The notes under the pieces are model-generated. The model made no database searches. It was not told where the DNA came from and saw nothing but the letters and a program-made list of their open reading frames with translations. A DNA stretch of 64,000 nucleotides. Source: Athripsodes cinereus (lineage: Eukaryota; Arthropoda; Insecta; Trichoptera; Leptoceridae). Position numbers and translations under genes: made by a program. The first letter of the stretch is position 1; each line of letters starts with the position of its first letter. Shown here one piece after another: positions 60,716 through 64,000 of the stretch. Where the stretch lies: the NCBI GenBank assembly GCA_947579605.1, contig OX388307.1, forward strand, positions 22,669,237 through 22,733,236, in the 5' to 3' direction.

Positions 60716-62200
60716 TACCGGTGAATCTAATTTTTGCAAATTATTTATCAAAGATTTCGGAGCTACCCCTGTAGCTGACAAAATTAATGGTATTATGTAA
60801 ACGGACCTACATAGTACGGACCTAATATTATGCTTATTTGGTACAGCGATGTCTATTAGATACGTAATTTTAATTTGTTTATCATGTAATTCTAAATCGG
60901 GTCTATTATGATGTATTTGTCTATCTTTTATTTTTGTTTTATCATAATAGATCCTATAATTTTGATTTTCTAAAACCGGTTCCGGGTTGTATTTATAGTA
61001 TGGTATTATATTTCGCGAGTTTATTAAATTATGTTTAATTCCTAAATTTTGATGTATTATTTTTCGACATGATTATGTATTTTAGTATATTCAGTTTGAG
61101 CGAGAGTAGAACAACCCGAAACTATATGTTGTATCGTTTCCGATTTGGCCAAACATTTTCTACATGAATCGTTAGTTGTATTTTGATTTTTTATAATGTA
61201 TTTTTGGTATTTTTTTTTGTATTTATTACTTGTTCTTGAACAGCCAGTATAAAACCCTCGGTTTTCCCATACACTTCCCCAAAGGTAAACCATCTGTTTG
61301 ACGGATATTTGTCACTTGTTTGTTATGAATCTTTATTTTATTTTTAAATAAAATATTTAAACTTGAATTACGAAGTGCACTGAAATCGCGATAGCAGAAT
61401 TTAAATTAATGTAACAAATAAACATAGTGATTCAAGTTTAAATATTTTATTTAAAAATGTCTAGAAATTGTTACATAGTGAATGCCTCTAAAATAAGTGA
61501 AATTATTTTTTTATGTTGATTGTTATAATTATTATTGAAATTAGTTATATGTGTATGTTGTATTGATTTGAGATCTATCATGTAAAAGGTTTTTGCCGTT
61601 TATTGTTTTAATAAAAAAAAACATGAGATTGGTTGAGATCATTGAGGTGTCTGGCATGAAGTTCTTTCCTACTTTAAGATTCTAACAAAATATTTTAATA
61701 GTTTATTCGCGTGCCTACTGTTTCGACATATAAATTTAATGATGTATGATTTTTGTCGGTCTGTATTATAATTTTATGTAAAATAAAATTATTTTGTTTA
61801 TTTTTGAAAAATGTTTTAAGAGATTCAATTTGATCATTATGTAAAGAGGAGATGTTAACAATTCCTCTTCCTCCTATACTTCTAGGCAGAGTCAACCTTT
61901 TTTCCGCAGAATTTGGATGGTGATGTCTTTTTTTTGTTAATTTTGTTCTTATTAATCTTTCAAATTTATTTAAACCGGTTTTTGACCATTTTATAATGCC
62001 AAATGAGTATGTTGATAACGGAATAGCCTACGCGTTTATTGCTTTTTCTATGTTTTTGGCTGATAGATCGCTTTTACCTAAATATTTTATTTTATCTATC
62101 TTTAAAATCATTTGGTGTTCAAAAAAAGGCAGGTGTGTGAATTTTGGAGAATTATGGTGTATTTTGAGGCAAAATATTTTTTATTGTTCATTTTTACAAT
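60716..62200 (-). pseudogene. R2/R4-like LINE C-terminal remnant
   Basis: Minus-strand frames carry, in order: AIPLSTYSFGIIKWSKTGLN, KKRHHHPNSAEKRLTLPRS (GGRGIVN), then after an insertion WENRGFYTGCSRT, CRKCLAKSETIQHIVSGC, TLAQTEYTKIHNHV, and in a shifted frame HHNRPDLELHDK and YLIDIAVPNKHN. This set of motifs is characteristic of the C-terminal half of R2/R4-superfamily non-LTR proteins (CCHC knuckle plus restriction-like endonuclease). At least one frameshift and several stops. A 119-bp fold-back lies in the middle. Exact clade uncertain. Confidence 0.7.
61340..61458. mobile_element. 119-bp fold-back (tiny MITE)
   Basis: Perfect 29-bp inverted arms (61340-61368 and 61430-61458), very AT-rich, separated by 61 bp. 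It interrupts the R2/R4-like remnant. No clear target duplication. Confidence 0.8.
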
Positions 62201-62497
62201 AAGGATATGGTAATGTGTAAAAAGAATATACTTAAAAGACTAGTTTTTAAAAGTAACAAATATAACATAGGAAAATTGATGATTTTCAATTTTAAATAGA
62301 GTTGTTCACTTATTAGTTGCTAGTTTTTGTAATCCGGTATCGCTCGGGTTGAAATAAACAGATAACCAACAAATACATGAGTTTATTGAAAAAATACAGT
62401 AAACATTTACGTAAATAATAGTAGTAAAAACCTCTTCCCAATGAAAAAACTTGAAGTTTGACACCACACATGCCCATTTAAAAAAAATGGTAGGTAC

Positions 62498-63381
62498 TAG
62501 AGGGAAATTTTTCTGGGATTATTTTCGTTCCCGAGAAACGGGAAATTTAAAAATAAATTTCCCGGGATTCCCGGGAAATTCATTATTATATATATTTATA
62601 TTCAATTTTCAACAAATTTGGTAGAAAAACTCTCAAAACTTGTTGACCTTTGCAAACATTTTGATTTGACTAAAAAAATCAAATTTTTGTTACCAATATA
62701 AGTTATTTGCTTAAAAAAAAACGAAATAGCCGACTGACGAGATTTATTTAGGAACTCTTTGTTATATCAAAATTCAAATTGTTTACAAAATATATATATA
62801 TATATATATATATACTTTTAATTTTTATTCATCCTATCAACCAAATAAATATTATGGATTTTGGCTAAGCTTTTTTAATAAACAAAAATCGACTTCATTT
62901 GGTGATTTTTGACTTCAAAAAATGAGAAATTTTATCAAAAAAATGATTTTTTAAATCGGTTAATATCCATAAATAAAACAAAAATTAACAGTTTGCTACA
63001 CTAATATTTTTTAAAAACTATCTAACTTTTGGAAATATTAAAAAAAAAAACATGAAAAATCGTAGGATTCTTGTACATTGTCGGCCAAAAAGAATTATGC
63101 TTTTTTCAAACGAATACATTGAAGCTATATAATTAAGTTTTTTTTAAAGTAAAACACTAATATTGGTAAAAAAATATTGTTTTCATATTTTATCACATCA
63201 AAATGTTCGTCAGATTCAACAAATTTATTACGACTATTACAGTTAACTAAACAAAGATTTCGGTATCGATATGGCGATCTGCATGAGTAATAATTTGTGT
63301 TTTTTTCCCGGGAAATGATTAATTTTTTTTCCGGGAAATGGGAAATAAAAATTAGAGGGTTTTCCCGGGAATAACCCTCTA
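62498..63381. mobile_element. hAT MITE with CCCGGGAAAT-type ends
   Basis: Ends TAGAGGG and CCCTCTA. Subterminal inverted blocks of CCCGGGAAAT/ACGGGAAAT lie near 62536-62580 and 63307-63370. The 8-bp flanks are GTAGGTAC (62490-62497) and GAAGGTAC (63382-63389), matching at 7 of 8. The interior is AT-rich with a TA dinucleotide run at about 62790. It is nested inside the larger hAT element. Confidence 0.85.
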
Positions 63382-63753
63382 GAAGGTACCTTCATGGAAA
63401 AAGTATTAAAAACCTCTGATTTGGGCCCAAATCAGCCCGATGAAGTTTTAGACCGATCAGGTTTTCAGGTATTGGGCGAAAGGTTATAATATTTTTGTGA
63501 AAATTATGGAGAGAAATTTCTCTTCTTTCAGAGGAGAAATTTCTCGTTCTCGAGAAATTTCTTTTGAGAATTTTCTCTACTCACATCACTTTAAGTCTGT
63601 ATTTTATTTCATTAAAATACCAGATTGATGCTTCGAAAATGAACCATATAAATCGTAAAATTTCAAAATTTTCTTGACGGCTCCGAGAAGGGGCGCCGAC
63701 TTTGTGCCATGTCCCCGGGCGCAGATGACCCTAGCTACGCCACTGTTACCCTT

Positions 63754-64000
63754 AAATGTTAACGATACAGCCCAAGAACTTTACTTATGACCCATAATTC
63801 GAGATTCTGGATATTAAAAGGAAGATTGGACGCAGCGATCGGAATTGTATTTTTGAAATTTGGTTTTGGTTGCAGTGTTTTCAATGTTATATATATTGGT
63901 GTTTTTGACGCAATTTTTTTCGATAATTACAGTGTGCTCGCGATCAGTAAGTACAAACTTCAAAAGTAATTAGAATTACCAAGCTCATTGTGTGTTATTG
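63754..64000. other. No recognisable feature
   Basis: Sequence after the hAT target duplication. A GTAAGT-like donor near 63950 is present but no convincing exon. Confidence 0.4.

Larger units (their letters stand above)
57989..63745. mobile_element. Large hAT element with nested insertions
   Basis: TIRs CAGTGGCGTAGCTAGGG (57989) and CCCTAGCTACGCCACTG (ending 63745). Inside each end is a GC-rich block with the words GTCCCCGGGCGC. The right target copy is TTACCCTT (63746-63753). The left copy is the same 8 bases but cut by the pogo element (TTA at 55329-55331, CCCTT at 57984-57988). No hAT transposase is visible, so it was non-autonomous or was gutted before or by the nested insertions. Leftover sequence 57989-58472 and 63390-63745 is its own. 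Confidence 0.95.

Noticed and set aside
63930..63960. Small exon with an acceptor (attacag) and a GTAAGT donor
   Set aside because: Only 14 bases lie between the sites and no neighbouring exon is visible. Most likely chance.

Overview
The window is eukaryotic, AT-rich and repeat-laden, and most probably from an insect, likely a moth or butterfly. That call is inference. It rests on GT-AG introns, an arthropod-type heme peroxidase, the abundance of short 'tacctac/gtaggta' words typical of lepidopteran DNA, and the mix of RTE-like, jockey-like, piggyBac, pogo and hAT elements. No bacterial operon, CRISPR array, rRNA gene or stand-alone tRNA gene is visible.

One host gene dominates. A heme peroxidase on the + strand can be assembled from 12 coding exons (8273-46232). 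Every splice site is GT-AG and every phase matches, giving 1,820 residues. The protein has an N-terminal hydrophobic leader, a Ser/Thr/Asn-rich N-terminal region, a complete peroxidase domain with all expected catalytic residues, and a C-terminal tail of about 770 residues rich in Pro, Thr, Asn and Tyr. Intron 3 is 29.6 kb long and is largely filled with repeats.

Inside that intron, 14979-24590 holds two tandem copies of an unusual composite element. Each has imperfect terminal inverted repeats (TGTTCGCG...CGCGAACA), a left and a right unique segment and an internal array of 225-bp satellite monomers, and each is embedded in (GT)n microsatellite. The intron also carries RTE-type LINE fragments, an 800-bp inverted-repeat element, tRNA-derived SINEs (one family with five copies in the window), a 350-bp heptamer array of TGTTTAC and a 36.6-kb triplicated repeat.

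Downstream of the gene, 48.6-63.8 kb is a stack of nested transposons whose order of insertion can be read. A hAT element sits in an old LINE fragment and itself contains a LINE. A THAP-domain transposon with inverted repeats contains a decayed piggyBac (TTAA ends), a LINE fragment and a 498-bp hAT MITE. A 5.8-kb hAT element (57989-63745) contains a jockey LINE, an R2/R4-like LINE remnant, a 119-bp fold-back and another hAT MITE. A pogo-family element with an intact 612-codon transposase and a C-terminal PHD-like finger (55332-57981) landed exactly inside the target-site duplication of that hAT element.
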